A stretch of DNA of 64,000 nt. It comes from Nocardioides euryhalodurans (lineage in GTDB: Bacteria > Actinomycetota > Actinomycetes > Propionibacteriales > Nocardioidaceae). Shown in pieces: positions 10,168 to 18,162 of this stretch. Numbering within the stretch: position 1 is the stretch's first letter; every line of letters starts with the position of its first letter. Both the position numbers and the translations under genes were made by a program. The stretch lies in contig NZ_CP038267.1 of assembly GCF_004564375.1 (NCBI RefSeq), positions 639,501 through 703,500 of the forward strand, given 5' to 3'. A model generated the notes under the pieces. The model did no database searches and was not told where the DNA came from. It was given only the letters and a program-made list of their open reading frames with translations.

Positions 10168-11319
10168 TCAGAGCTGGGAGGCCATCGCGGCGCAGGCCTG
10201 CACCCACGCCATCCGGGTGGCGTCGGTGAGCTGCTCGTAGGGCACCACGGACCCGGGGACGAGCGCCGGGTCGTACGGCACCCGGAAGACCGCCTTGGTC
10301 CGCTGCTCGTAGACCTCGACCAGGTCCTCGGCCAGCTGCTCGTCGACGTGGGAGGACGGCTCCGAGATCACCGTGATCGTCTTGCGCTTGAGGTCCTCGT
10401 AGCCCGCGTCCTGCAGCGCGTCGAGCATCCACAGGCCGCTGTAGCCGGTGTCCTCGCGGACGGTCGTGGTGACGACCAGCAGGTCGGCCGTCTCGGCGGC
10501 GGCCAGCCAGTTCTCGGCCCTCATGTTGTTGCCGGTGTCGACGAGGATCAGCCGGTAGAAGCGCTCCAGCAGCCCGTGGACGGCCGTGAAGTCGGCGGCC
10601 TTGATGGTGCCGGTGACGTCGGGACGCTCGTCGGAGGCGAGCACGTCGAAGTGGGCGTCGCCCTGGGAGCGTACGAACGACCCGAGGTCGCCGATCCGCG
10701 CCTGGTAGACGTCGTTGAAGCGCTCGAGGTCCTCGAGCAGCTCGCGGGTGGTGTTGGTGTGGCCTCCGCGCTGGCCGCGGATCCCGAGCGTGCCCCGGGT
10801 CTCGTTGTTGTCCCACGCCACCACGCCGCCGCCGCGGACGGTGCCGAACGTGTAGCCGGCGACCAGCACGCCGGTGGTCTTGGCCGCGCCGCCCTTGGGG
10901 TTGAGGAAGGCGATCGTGCGGGGGCCGTCGAAGTCGCGCTGGATGGCGCGCCGGTCGCGGGCGTACTGCATCTCGGCCGGACCCATCTGCGGCGACACGG
11001 TGCCGCCGGTCCACTTGCGGACCTTGCCGCGCCAGCCCCAGGTCGCCGGCCCGTGGTCGGTGTGCTCGGCACGGCGCTCCAGGAAGTCGGTGGCCGAGGT
11101 GACCCGTGGCGCGGACGGTACGTCGCTCGGGCGGTCCGGCTCGGGCTCCGTTGCCGCCGCCGCGGGCTCCGGCGCGGTCGGCTCGACCGTCCGGTGGGCC
11201 GGGGGCTCCGCCGGGGCCTGACGCAGCGGGCGGGTCAGCGGTCCGCCGAGCGGGTCGTCGGTGGGTGGGCGCAGCTCCGCGCGATGGTTCGGGCCGTCAT
11301 CGGCAGGCAGGTAGGACAT
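10168..11319 (-). CDS. ParA/MinD-like ATPase with Pro-rich N-terminus
   Basis: A 383-residue P-loop ATPase of the SIMIBI/MinD class. A deviant Walker A, NPKGGAAKTT (140-149), carries the signature lysine; LILVDTGNN is the Walker B. The first 75 residues are rich in Pro, Ala and Glu and likely disordered. The WDNNETRGTLGIRGQ stretch is like ParA-family proteins found with type VII secretion genes (EspI-like) and other actinobacterial partition-like ATPases. No partner parB or secretion genes are in the window. RBS GGAGGT lies 6 nt before the ATG. Role in positioning or secretion is inferred from family only. Confidence 0.8.
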   Translation of the reverse strand: MSYLPADDGPNHRAELRPPTDDPLGGPLTRPLRQAPAEPPAHRTVEPTAPEPAAAATEPEPDRPSDVPSAPRVTSATDFLERRAEHTDHGPATWGWRGKVRKWTGGTVSPQMGPAEMQYARDRRAIQRDFDGPRTIAFLNPKGGAAKTTGVLVAGYTFGTVRGGGVVAWDNNETRGTLGIRGQRGGHTNTTRELLEDLERFNDVYQARIGDLGSFVRSQGDAHFDVLASDERPDVTGTIKAADFTAVHGLLERFYRLILVDTGNNMRAENWLAAAETADLLVVTTTVREDTGYSGLWMLDALQDAGYEDLKRKTITVISEPSSHVDEQLAEDLVEVYEQRTKAVFRVPYDPALVPGSVVPYEQLTDATRMAWVQACAAMASQL

Positions 11320-11382
11320 GGGGGGTACCTCCAGAGCACCGGGGGGCAGGGTGTTCTTCCCCGGCAGACTACCGATTCCGGC

Positions 11383-12744
11383 TCAGGGCGCCACGATCGA
11401 GGCGACCGCGACGTCCACCGCACGGTGGAACGTCGGGTAGGCGAAGTGCATCGACGCGATCCGGTCGAGCGGCACCTCGGCGTGCACGGCGAGCGCCAGC
11501 ATGCCCAGCACCTCACCACCCGAGGGACCCACCGAGGAGGCTCCGACCAGCACGCCGCGGTCGGCGTCGGCGACCAGCTTGATCAGTCCGTCGGCCCCCA
11601 GCTGGTGGATCCAGCCACGGCTCGACGCCGCCAGGTCGGCGTGGCCGACCCGGACGTCGATCCCCGCGTCCCGTGCCTGCTGCTCGCTCATCCCGACCGA
11701 CCCGACCTCCGGGTCGGTGAAGGTGACGCGGCTGACCGCGTGGTACTCGGCACCGTGACCGTCCTGGCCGAGGATGTCGCGCACGGCGATGTCGCCCTGG
11801 TACATCGACACGTGGGTGAACTGGCCGTGACCGGTGATGTCGCCGACGGCCCAGAGCCGCTCACCGGCGCGCATCCGCTCGTCGGTCGGCACCGACCGGG
11901 CCTCGGGGTCGAGGCCCACGGTGTCGAGGCCGAGGCCGTGCAGGTTGAGCCGCCGGCCGGCGGCGACGAGCAGCTGGTCGGCCTCGATCTCGCCGCGGTC
12001 GGTGGTGATCGTGAAGCCGCCGTCGTGCTCGACCCGCTCGATCGTGATGCCGGTCTCGACCCGGATCCCCTCGTCGCGGAACACCCGGCCCAACAGCTCG
12101 CCGGACTCGGGCTCCTCGGGCGGCAGCAGCCGGTCGGCCACCTCGAGCACGGTCACCGCGGAGCCGAACCGGGCGAACGCCTGGGCCAGCTCGCAGCCGA
12201 TCGGCCCACCGCCGATGACCGCCAGCGACGCGGGGAGCTCGGTCACCTTCACGATCTCGCGGTTGGTCCAGTACGGCGTCTCGGCGAGCCCGTCGATGGG
12301 CAGCGTCGCGGGCGACGTGCCGACGTTCAGCACGACGCCGCGAGCGCCGACGTACCGGTCCTCGCCGACGCGGACCGTGCCGGGGCCGTCGAGGACGCCG
12401 TCGCCGCGCACGATCCGGACCCCCGCCTCCTCCAGCCGCTCCACGTGGGAGTCGTCCTGCCAGTGGTTGGTGGCCTGCTTGTCGATCCTGGTGGCGACCG
12501 CACTCCAGTCGGGACTGACCTCGGCCGAGCCGGCCAGCTCGTCGACCCGCCGGGCCTCCCCCAGCGCGTCCGCGGCCCGGATCATCATCTTCGACGGGAT
12601 GCAGCCGTAGAACGGGCACTCGCCCCCGACCAGGTCACGGTCGATCCCCACGACGTCCAGGCCAGCCTCGGCGAGCTTCTGGGCGGCGTACTCACCGCCG
12701 GGCCCGAGACCCACCACCACCACGTCCACCTCGTGCGTCGCCAT
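11383..12744 (-). CDS. FAD-dependent pyridine nucleotide-disulfide oxidoreductase
   Basis: A 453-residue flavoprotein with the FAD-binding GLGPGGEYAA (12-21), redox pair Cys43-Cys48 (GGECPFYGCIPSK), NAD(P)-binding GGGPIGCELA, and a C-terminal dimerisation domain. Where lipoamide dehydrogenases have a catalytic HPT...E, this protein has FAYPTFHRA, with Tyr in place of His; that arrangement is closer to soluble transhydrogenase or mercuric-reductase-like relatives, so the substrate is uncertain. The ATG at 12744 was chosen because upstream residues do not belong to the fold; a CAGGGT box lies 7 nt before it. Divergent from the exported aminotransferase. Confidence 0.85.
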   Translation of the reverse strand: MATHEVDVVVVGLGPGGEYAAQKLAEAGLDVVGIDRDLVGGECPFYGCIPSKMMIRAADALGEARRVDELAGSAEVSPDWSAVATRIDKQATNHWQDDSHVERLEEAGVRIVRGDGVLDGPGTVRVGEDRYVGARGVVLNVGTSPATLPIDGLAETPYWTNREIVKVTELPASLAVIGGGPIGCELAQAFARFGSAVTVLEVADRLLPPEEPESGELLGRVFRDEGIRVETGITIERVEHDGGFTITTDRGEIEADQLLVAAGRRLNLHGLGLDTVGLDPEARSVPTDERMRAGERLWAVGDITGHGQFTHVSMYQGDIAVRDILGQDGHGAEYHAVSRVTFTDPEVGSVGMSEQQARDAGIDVRVGHADLAASSRGWIHQLGADGLIKLVADADRGVLVGASSVGPSGGEVLGMLALAVHAEVPLDRIASMHFAYPTFHRAVDVAVASIVAP

Positions 12745-12797
12745 GGCGTTCACCCTGCCAGCCTCGTCAAGATCCGCCGGCTGGGCGACCATGGGCC

Positions 12798-14123
12798 ATG
12801 ACCACCACCAGCCGCCGGACCGTGCTCGGCCTCGGACTGGCCGGCGGCGCCGGAGCCGTCGCCGGCTGCACCTCCCGCAGCGACCCGGTCGGGGCCACGC
12901 CCTCACCCTCGTCGTCGCCGACGGAGTCGGAGACGGCGGTCCCTGCTGCCGGCGACCTCGTCGTGCCCGACTTCGACCCCCGGGACTGGGCCTCGGTCCG
13001 CGCCCAGTTCCCGCTCACCACGGACCTCGCCCAGCTGGCGGCGTTCGTGCTGTCGCCGCACACGGCCCAGGTCTCGGCGGCCATCGACCACCACCGCGCC
13101 CGCCTCGACGGCGACACCGACGCGGCGCTGCACGACGGCTATCAGCTCGAGGGGGCGGTCCGGCGGGCGGCGTCGTCGTACGCCGGCGGGACGGCCGACC
13201 AGGTCGCGCTGACCGACAGCACCACGATGGGCATCTCCGTGATGTACGGCGGGCTCCACCTGCGCCCTGGCGACGAGGTCCTGACCACGACCCACGACTT
13301 CTTCTCCACCGACGACGCGCTGCGGCTGGTCTCGCTCCGGACCGGCGCCACGGTCCGGAGGGTCACCCTCTACGACGACCCGTCCGCCGCGACCGTCGAC
13401 CAGCTCACGTCACGGCTGCTGGACGCGATCGGTCCCGCCACCCGGGTCGTCGCGGTGACGTGGGTCCACTCGAGCACCGGCGTCCGGTTGCCGGTCGCGG
13501 AGTACGGCGCCGCGCTCGCCGACCTCAACCGGGGTCGGGACCCGGCCGACCGGGTGCTGCTCTGCGTCGACGGCGTGCACGGCTTCGGTGCCGTGGACGT
13601 CGACCTGCCCGACCTCGGCTGCGACTTCCTCGCCGCCGGCACCCACAAGTGGCTCTTCGGCCCGCGCGGGACCGGTCTGGTGTGGGCCCGCGACTGGGAA
13701 CCACTCACCGAGCTGATCCCGACCTTCTCCGGCACCCAGGGCGGGGCGCGACTCTCCCCCGGCGGCTACCACGACTTCGAGCACCGCTGGGCGCTCACGG
13801 AGGCGTTCAGGTTCCACGAGCGGATCGGCCGGCGCCGGGTCGTCGCGCGCACGGTCGAGCAGGCGACGGCGCTCAAGGACGGGCTGGCCGGTATCGACGG
13901 GGTCACGGTCGTGACGCCGTCCGCCCCGGAGGTCTCGGCCGGGATCGTGTGCGTCGACGTGGGCGGGATGCTCCCGGCCGACGCCGTCCTGGCGCTGCGC
14001 GAGCTCGGCGTGGTGGCCAGCGCCACGCCGTACCAGCAGTCCCACCTGCGGTTCGGCCCGAGCATCGTCACCACGCCCGCGGACGTGGAGGCCGCGGTGG
14101 GCGCGGTGTCGCAGCTGGTGTGA
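12798..14123 (+). CDS. Tat-exported lipoprotein, class V aminotransferase fold
   Basis: A 441-residue PLP enzyme with an unusual address. The N-terminus SRRTVLGLGLAGG (5-17) is a twin-arginine signal, followed by a lipobox VAGC with Cys24 and a Ser/Pro/Thr-rich linker. The mature domain is aminotransferase class V: Asp258 and His261 in VDGVHGFGAVD and the PLP lysine Lys284 in AAGTHKWLFGPRGTG. Related folds include isopenicillin N epimerase, cysteine desulfurases and ergothioneine C-S lyase. Tat export would allow folding with PLP in the cytoplasm before anchoring outside. Substrate unknown. It converges on the DUF1206 gene with a single base between the stops. Confidence 0.85.
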   Translation: MTTTSRRTVLGLGLAGGAGAVAGCTSRSDPVGATPSPSSSPTESETAVPAAGDLVVPDFDPRDWASVRAQFPLTTDLAQLAAFVLSPHTAQVSAAIDHHRARLDGDTDAALHDGYQLEGAVRRAASSYAGGTADQVALTDSTTMGISVMYGGLHLRPGDEVLTTTHDFFSTDDALRLVSLRTGATVRRVTLYDDPSAATVDQLTSRLLDAIGPATRVVAVTWVHSSTGVRLPVAEYGAALADLNRGRDPADRVLLCVDGVHGFGAVDVDLPDLGCDFLAAGTHKWLFGPRGTGLVWARDWEPLTELIPTFSGTQGGARLSPGGYHDFEHRWALTEAFRFHERIGRRRVVARTVEQATALKDGLAGIDGVTVVTPSAPEVSAGIVCVDVGGMLPADAVLALRELGVVASATPYQQSHLRFGPSIVTTPADVEAAVGAVSQLV

Positions 14124-14124
14124 G

Positions 14125-14934
14125 TCAGCGGGACAGGTGGCGGGCGCGGGCGAAGGCGAACAGCCCGTAGCAGGCGATCCCGGCGCCGACGAGCGTCAGC
14201 AGCAGCTGTCCGAAGGGCTGCTGGGCGATCTCCTGGAGGGCCTGGTCGAGGCCGCCGGACTTCTGCGGGTCGTGGGTCGCTGCGGCGTAGAGGAACAGGC
14301 CACCGATCACCGCGATGGCGATCCCCTTGGAGATGAACCCTGCCTTCCCCAGCCAGCGGTAGGCCGAGCTGGTCTCGGCGTTCTGCGGCCGTCCGTCGAG
14401 CTTCTCGAGGAACTTCTCGGTCCAGCCCTGGTAGACGTAGTACGCGCCGTAGACCAGCACGCCGACGCCGACCGCGCCGACCAGCAGCTGCCCGGCGGTC
14501 ATCTTCATCAGGTCGGCGGTCATGCTGGTGGTCCCGCCCCCGCCGCCGGACTGACCCGCGGCGACCTGCAGGGCCGAGTAGGCGAGCAGGCCGTACAGCA
14601 CACCCTTGAAGAGCTGGCTGGCGACGCCCTTGACCTGGTCGGCACCGTCCTCGCGCTGGTAGGCCTGCCACGCCTCGAGCAGCCGCCAGACCACCAGCGC
14701 GACCATGCCGACCGCCACCACCCAGATCAGCACCCCGCCGAGCGGCTGCTTGGCGAGGTACTCGAGCGCTCCGGTGCCCGACGCCTCCTTCGACTTCTCG
14801 CCGAGGGCGATCTGCACCGCCAGCCACCCGATCAGGATGTGGATGACTCCGTAGGCGACCAGTCCACCCCGGATCACGAGGTCGAGGGCATCACTGTTCT
14901 CCGCCTTGCCCGCGGCGCGCTTCACGTCGGTCAT
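14125..14934 (-). CDS. DUF1206 integral membrane protein
   Basis: A 269-residue membrane protein with six hydrophobic segments arranged as three repeated pairs (for example GLVAYGVIHILIGWLAVQIA, then VLIWVVAVGMVALVVWRLLE), the pattern of DUF1206 proteins common in Actinobacteria. Function is unknown. Start at ATG 14934 is supported by a TATGGT box exactly 6 nt upstream, implying a leaderless mRNA; an alternative ATG 7 codons further upstream lies beyond that box. Confidence 0.8.
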   Translation of the reverse strand: MTDVKRAAGKAENSDALDLVIRGGLVAYGVIHILIGWLAVQIALGEKSKEASGTGALEYLAKQPLGGVLIWVVAVGMVALVVWRLLEAWQAYQREDGADQVKGVASQLFKGVLYGLLAYSALQVAAGQSGGGGGTTSMTADLMKMTAGQLLVGAVGVGVLVYGAYYVYQGWTEKFLEKLDGRPQNAETSSAYRWLGKAGFISKGIAIAVIGGLFLYAAATHDPQKSGGLDQALQEIAQQPFGQLLLTLVGAGIACYGLFAFARARHLSR

Positions 14935-14940
14935 GTGCTG

Positions 14941-14946
14941 ACCATA
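14941..14946 (-). promoter_or_regulatory. Leaderless -10 box (TATGGT) for the DUF1206 gene
   Basis: TATGGT on the minus strand, 6 nt (CAGCAC) before the ATG at 14934; no Shine-Dalgarno between. Confidence 0.6.
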
Positions 14947-14968
14947 GGGCCACACCGGAGCGAACGGA

Positions 14969-15379
14969 TCACCCCTTCAGGGACTCCTTGTTGCGCAGCA
15001 GTCCGCCGAGCACGCCGTTGACGAACCCGGGCGACTCGTCGGTGCTCAGGTCGCGCACCAGCGCGACCGCCTCGGTCACCGCGACCGGGTCGGGCACGTC
15101 ATCGACCCACAGCATCTCGAACAGCCCGATCCGCAGCACGTTGCGGTCCACGGCCGGCATCCGGGCCAGCGACCACCCCTCGGCGTACGTCTCGAGGAGC
15201 TCGTCGATGCGGGCGCGGTGCTCCACGACGCCTCGGATCAGGAAGCCGGTGTAGTCGTTGGTCGGGCCCTCGCCCTCGGCGATGGCACGCTCCAGCGCCA
15301 CGACAGGGTCCTCACGCCGCAGCTCGGAGGCGAAGAGGACGTCGAGGGCCCGCTTGCGGGCCTTGCTCCTGGCAGGCAC
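14969..15379 (-). CDS. nusB: Transcription antitermination factor NusB
   Basis: A 136-residue all-helical protein matching NusB end to end: KARKRALDVLFASELR at the N-terminus, WSLARMPAVDRNVLRIGLFEML in the middle and FVNGVLGGLL at the end. NusB with NusE/S10 binds boxA RNA during rRNA transcription. The GTG start lies 9 nt after the efp stop, and the efp-nusB pairing before the pyr genes is standard in Actinobacteria. Confidence 0.95.
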   Translation of the reverse strand: MPARSKARKRALDVLFASELRREDPVVALERAIAEGEGPTNDYTGFLIRGVVEHRARIDELLETYAEGWSLARMPAVDRNVLRIGLFEMLWVDDVPDPVAVTEAVALVRDLSTDESPGFVNGVLGGLLRNKESLKG

Positions 15380-15388
15380 GAGCGGTCG

Positions 15389-15952
15389 TCAGCCCTTCAC
15401 ACGGCCGAGGTAGGAGGAGTCGCGCGTGTCGACCTTCACCTTCTCGCCCTGGGTGATGAACAGCGGCACCTGGATCTCGTGACCCGTCTGCAGGGTCGCC
15501 GGCTTCGTGCGGCCGGTCGCCGAGTCGCCGGCGAGGCCGGGCTCGGTGAAGGTGATCTCGAGCTCGACCGAGGCGGGCAGCTCGAGGTAGAGGACGCGAC
15601 CCTCGTTGGTCGCCACGATCGCCTCCTGGTTCTCGAGCAGGAAGTTCTTGGCGTCACCGACGATGTCGGGGGCGATCTCGAGCTGGTCGTAGGTGCCGGT
15701 GTCCATGAAGACGTACGACGTGCCGTCGTTGTAGAGGTACTCCATCGTCCGCTTGTCGACCGAGGCGACCTCGACCTTGACGTCGGCGTTGAAGGTCTTG
15801 TCGACGGTCTTGCCGCTCTCGACGCTCTTGAGCTTGGTGCGGACCACCGCGCCGCCCTTGCCGGGCTTGTGGTGCTGGAACCAGATGACCTGCCAGAGCT
15901 GGCCGTCGAGCTTGAGCACCATGCCGTTCTTGAGGTCGTTCGTCGTCGCCAT
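15389..15952 (-). CDS. efp: Elongation factor P
   Basis: A 187-residue EF-P with its three beta-barrel domains. The tip loop of domain I is HHKPGKGGA with Lys32 at the position modified in some bacteria; no modification enzymes are in the window. The C-terminal [25 protein letters not shown] is the EF-P signature. EF-P rescues ribosomes stalled at polyproline. The gene appears leaderless: TATCCT lies 7 nt before the ATG. Confidence 0.97.
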   Translation of the reverse strand: MATTNDLKNGMVLKLDGQLWQVIWFQHHKPGKGGAVVRTKLKSVESGKTVDKTFNADVKVEVASVDKRTMEYLYNDGTSYVFMDTGTYDQLEIAPDIVGDAKNFLLENQEAIVATNEGRVLYLELPASVELEITFTEPGLAGDSATGRTKPATLQTGHEIQVPLFITQGEKVKVDTRDSSYLGRVKG

Positions 15953-15959
15953 GGGGCGG

Positions 15960-15965
15960 AGGATA
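15960..15965 (-). promoter_or_regulatory. Leaderless -10 box (TATCCT) for efp-nusB
   Basis: TATCCT on the minus strand, 7 nt before the efp ATG (15952). The intervening bases lack a Shine-Dalgarno. Confidence 0.55.
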
Positions 15966-15986
15966 TCGGGCCGCCGCGCCGGTCTC

Positions 15987-16784
15987 CTATTCGAAGGCCC
16001 ACAACACCTCGACCCGCACGGTGAGGTCCTCCTTGCCGGCCCGGACCGGGAGCGTCGCGAGCGCGTCGAGCTCGGCGGCCTGGGCGCGGTAGGCCACGTC
16101 GCGGCTGCGGACGGGGCGGTCGCCGCCGAGCTCGCGCAGCCCCAGCACGTCGCCGAGGGACTGCCCGGTGGCGGCGGCGTACTGCTCGGCCTTGGCGGTC
16201 GCCGCCGCGACAGCCGCGTCCCGCGCCCTCGCGAGCCCGGCCTGCGGGTCGGAGACCCCGAGCCGGATGTCGCTCGCGCGGACGCCGTTGCCGCCGGTCT
16301 CGACGGCGGCGCTCACGGCCCTGCCGCCGGCGGCGAGGTCGCGGACGGTCACCCGGGCTCGCTGGGTCACCCGGTAGCCGGTGAGGACCGGCGGCCCGTA
16401 GCTCGGGTAGTCGTACTCCGGGTACATCTGCAGGGCGGTCGTCTGCACGTCGGCGGCCCGGACCCCGTGCGGCTCAAGGGCGGCCAGCACCCGCTTCATG
16501 GTGTCGCTGGAGTCGGCGAGGGCCTGGTCGAGGGCGACCTCCTGGTCGGTGACGCTCAGCGCGAAGGTCAGCTGGTCCGGCACCACCGTCGCCTCCCCCG
16601 ACCCGACCATCCGCAGGGTGCGGGCGTCGCCCTCCACCGCGGGCTGGGGCGCGGCCGTCGATGCCTGGGCAGGTGCGGGGGGTGCGCCGCCTGCTCCGCC
16701 GAGGAGGTACGCGGTCACCAGCGCCAGCAGCGCCACCCCCGCCACCAGCAGTCCCCTGACGCTGACCGTGACTGTTCGCTCCAT
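15987..16784 (-). CDS. SIMPL-domain (DUF541) exported protein
   Basis: A 265-residue protein with an N-terminal signal or anchor ([22 protein letters not shown], given here as residues about 9-30) followed by a SIMPL/DUF541 domain: [18 protein letters not shown], a helical stretch with [16 protein letters not shown], and [16 protein letters not shown] C-terminal part. The family includes periplasmic oxidative-stress proteins and a component of a signalling complex, without a defined reaction. The ATG at 16784 was preferred over one 32 codons upstream because the signal sequence then begins properly ([11 protein letters not shown]) and the longer form would overlap the divergent gene. Confidence 0.8.
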   Translation of the reverse strand: MERTVTVSVRGLLVAGVALLALVTAYLLGGAGGAPPAPAQASTAAPQPAVEGDARTLRMVGSGEATVVPDQLTFALSVTDQEVALDQALADSSDTMKRVLAALEPHGVRAADVQTTALQMYPEYDYPSYGPPVLTGYRVTQRARVTVRDLAAGGRAVSAAVETGGNGVRASDIRLGVSDPQAGLARARDAAVAAATAKAEQYAAATGQSLGDVLGLRELGGDRPVRSRDVAYRAQAAELDALATLPVRAGKEDLTVRVEVLWAFE

Positions 16785-16826
16785 GCCTGCTGTGACGGAG
16801 CGGATCGGCGATCGGTTCCTTGATGC

Positions 16827-16841
16827 TTTCCGTTGCGGAAA
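16827..16841. promoter_or_regulatory. Palindromic operator 1 (TTTCCG-TTG-CGGAAA)
   Basis: A perfect 6-bp inverted repeat with a 3-nt spacer, covering roughly the -35 region of the leaderless promoter at 16850. It shares the TTTCC/GGAAA half-site with operator 2, the likely target of the winged-helix regulator encoded downstream at 17293. Confidence 0.6.
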
Positions 16842-16849
16842 CGATCCTG

Positions 16850-16855
16850 TAGCTT
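16850..16855 (+). promoter_or_regulatory. Leaderless -10 box (TAGCTT) for the 16862 gene
   Basis: TAGCTT lies 6 nt before the ATG at 16862, with no Shine-Dalgarno. It is enclosed by the two palindromes, so a repressor bound there would block RNA polymerase. Confidence 0.55.
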
Positions 16856-16870
16856 TCCGCCATGGAAAGC
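16852..16870. promoter_or_regulatory. Palindromic operator 2 (GCTTTCC-N5-GGAAAGC)
   Basis: A perfect 7-bp inverted repeat with a 5-nt spacer that overlaps the -10 box, the presumed transcription start and the first codons of the gene at 16862. The half-site TTTCC/GGAAA repeats that of operator 1, centred 27 bp upstream. Confidence 0.6.
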
Positions 16871-17296
16871 CGGTCCTCACCGCAGGAGCAGCTTGACCTG
16901 CTGGTTGCCGACCGGGAAGCCCTGCGCGGGCGTGCGGCCTATCCGTTCTGGTACTGGGCCGCCTGGTCGCTGGCCTGCAACTGGTGGGGGTTGATCGCGG
17001 TGATCCCCGATCCTCCGCGCTGGTGGATCGGCCTGGGCCAGTTCCTCCTCCTCGCCGTGCTGCTCGTCGCCTCCTCCCGTCGACGGGTCAGGGTGCGTCG
17101 GCCGCCGCTGACCTGGCCCACGCTCACGGAGTGGCTGGTGGTGACCCCGCTCCTCCTGGCGCAATGCGCCCTCATCTACACCGGAATCCGCAACGACGAG
17201 CCATGGCTGATCTCCACGACCGCCGCTGTCTCGACCGTGGCGCTCGCTGCGTTCGCGCACCGCACGCAGCGGGTGGTCTTCGAGGACGAGCGGTGA
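16862..17296 (+). CDS. Four-helix membrane protein, regulator-linked
   Basis: A 144-residue protein with a short polar N-terminus and four predicted membrane helices (about residues 25-48, 55-72, 88-108 and 113-132). I do not recognise a family with a known function; the arrangement recalls small membrane proteins encoded next to their own winged-helix regulator. The downstream regulator starts inside this stop (GTGA), so the two are co-translated. The promoter and first codons lie within two palindromes, implying autorepression. Inference: a regulated membrane or stress-sensing unit. Confidence 0.7.
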   Translation: MESRSSPQEQLDLLVADREALRGRAAYPFWYWAAWSLACNWWGLIAVIPDPPRWWIGLGQFLLLAVLLVASSRRRVRVRRPPLTWPTLTEWLVVTPLLLAQCALIYTGIRNDEPWLISTTAAVSTVALAAFAHRTQRVVFEDER

Positions 17297-17595
17297 CCCA
17301 GGCGAAGTTCGACGCCGTCATCCACGAACCGACCCGGCTCCAGATCTGCGGGATCCTGGCGGCGGTGACCGAGGCCGAGTTCTCGACCTTGCGCGACACG
17401 ATCGGCATCGCCGACTCCGTGACCAGCAAGCACCTGAAGACACTCGAGGGGGCGGGCTACGTACGGATGACCAAGCGCGGCTTCAGCGGTCGACCTCGGA
17501 CGTGGGCGCGGCTGACGACGGCCGGGCGTACGGCGTTCGCCGGTCACCTCGCCGAGCTGCGTCGCCTTGCCTCGATCACCACGCCGGAGGACTGA
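17293..17595 (+). CDS. Winged-helix transcriptional regulator (PF13601-like)
   Basis: A 100-residue single-domain DNA-binding protein. HEPTRLQICGILAAVTEAEF begins the fold, VTSKHLKTLEGAGYVRMTKRG is the recognition helix and wing, and LTTAGRTAFAGHLAELRRL the last helix; this resembles the winged-helix HTH_27 family related to MarR/ArsR. The GTG start overlaps the membrane protein stop by 4 nt; the frame is open further upstream but only as a shadow. The two TTTCC palindromes at 16827-16870 are its best candidate operators. Confidence 0.85.
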   Translation: MTQAKFDAVIHEPTRLQICGILAAVTEAEFSTLRDTIGIADSVTSKHLKTLEGAGYVRMTKRGFSGRPRTWARLTTAGRTAFAGHLAELRRLASITTPED

Positions 17596-17600
17596 CCCGC

Positions 17601-18143
17601 TCAGGTCGGCAGCGCCCGCCCGTCAGCCCCGAGCGCGAGCCACAGCCCGCCGTTGAGCACCACGTCGTGGCAGAGCACCTCGCCGGGCCCCTCGTTGGCG
17701 TAGAAGTACAGCGGCCAGCCGTTGTAGGTCACCTGCCGGCTGCCGTCGCGTCGGCGTACGACGCCGAGCAGCTGGTCCTCCACGGCTCCGTCGGCGACCG
17801 GCGGCCCGTCGGTCAGCACCGGCGGCCAGGCCTCCTCGCAGGCGCCGTAGCAGGCGGGCCGGCCGTCGGCCTCCGGCTCGAAGAGGTAGACCGCCTGCCG
17901 GCGGTCGTCGAAGAGCATCTGCCCGAAGGGGCTCGGCCCCACCGTGACCACGGTGCCCGGCTCCGGCTGCTTCTCGGGCCGGGGTGAGCGGCTCGGCGAC
18001 GGGCTCGGCTCCTCCGGTGACGGCGACGAGGATGCGGAGGAGGTAGGGGTCGGAGTCGGCGTTCCCGCCGCGTCGGTCGCGGACTCGGGCGCCCCGCAGG
18101 CGGTGGCCACCAGGACCAGGGCCAGCCACGCCATCCTGCTCAT
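17601..18143 (-). CDS. Lipoprotein with PF03640 secreted repeats
   Basis: A 180-residue lipoprotein: hydrophobic leader MAWLALVLVATAC with lipobox cysteine at residue 16, then a long Thr/Ser/Pro-rich linker (about 27-65), then two copies of the secreted repeat of unknown function, seen as GQMLFDDRRQAVYLFEPE and QVTYNGWPLYFYANE with a CYGACEEAWPP between them. Homologues are surface lipoproteins of unknown role. The start is supported by TACGCT 6 nt upstream of the ATG. Confidence 0.82.
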   Translation of the reverse strand: MSRMAWLALVLVATACGAPESATDAAGTPTPTPTSSASSSPSPEEPSPSPSRSPRPEKQPEPGTVVTVGPSPFGQMLFDDRRQAVYLFEPEADGRPACYGACEEAWPPVLTDGPPVADGAVEDQLLGVVRRRDGSRQVTYNGWPLYFYANEGPGEVLCHDVVLNGGLWLALGADGRALPT

Positions 18144-18149
18144 GGCGCC

Positions 18150-18155
18150 AGCGTA
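18150..18155 (-). promoter_or_regulatory. Leaderless -10 box (TACGCT) for the lipoprotein gene
   Basis: TACGCT on the minus strand, 6 nt (GGCGCC) before the ATG at 18143. Confidence 0.5.
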
Positions 18156-18162
18156 CGAGCCA

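Noticed and set aside
10348..12801. An 817-residue plus-strand open frame
   Set aside because: Antisense to the ParA-like and FAD oxidoreductase genes, both of which have intact motifs; composition is shadow-like.
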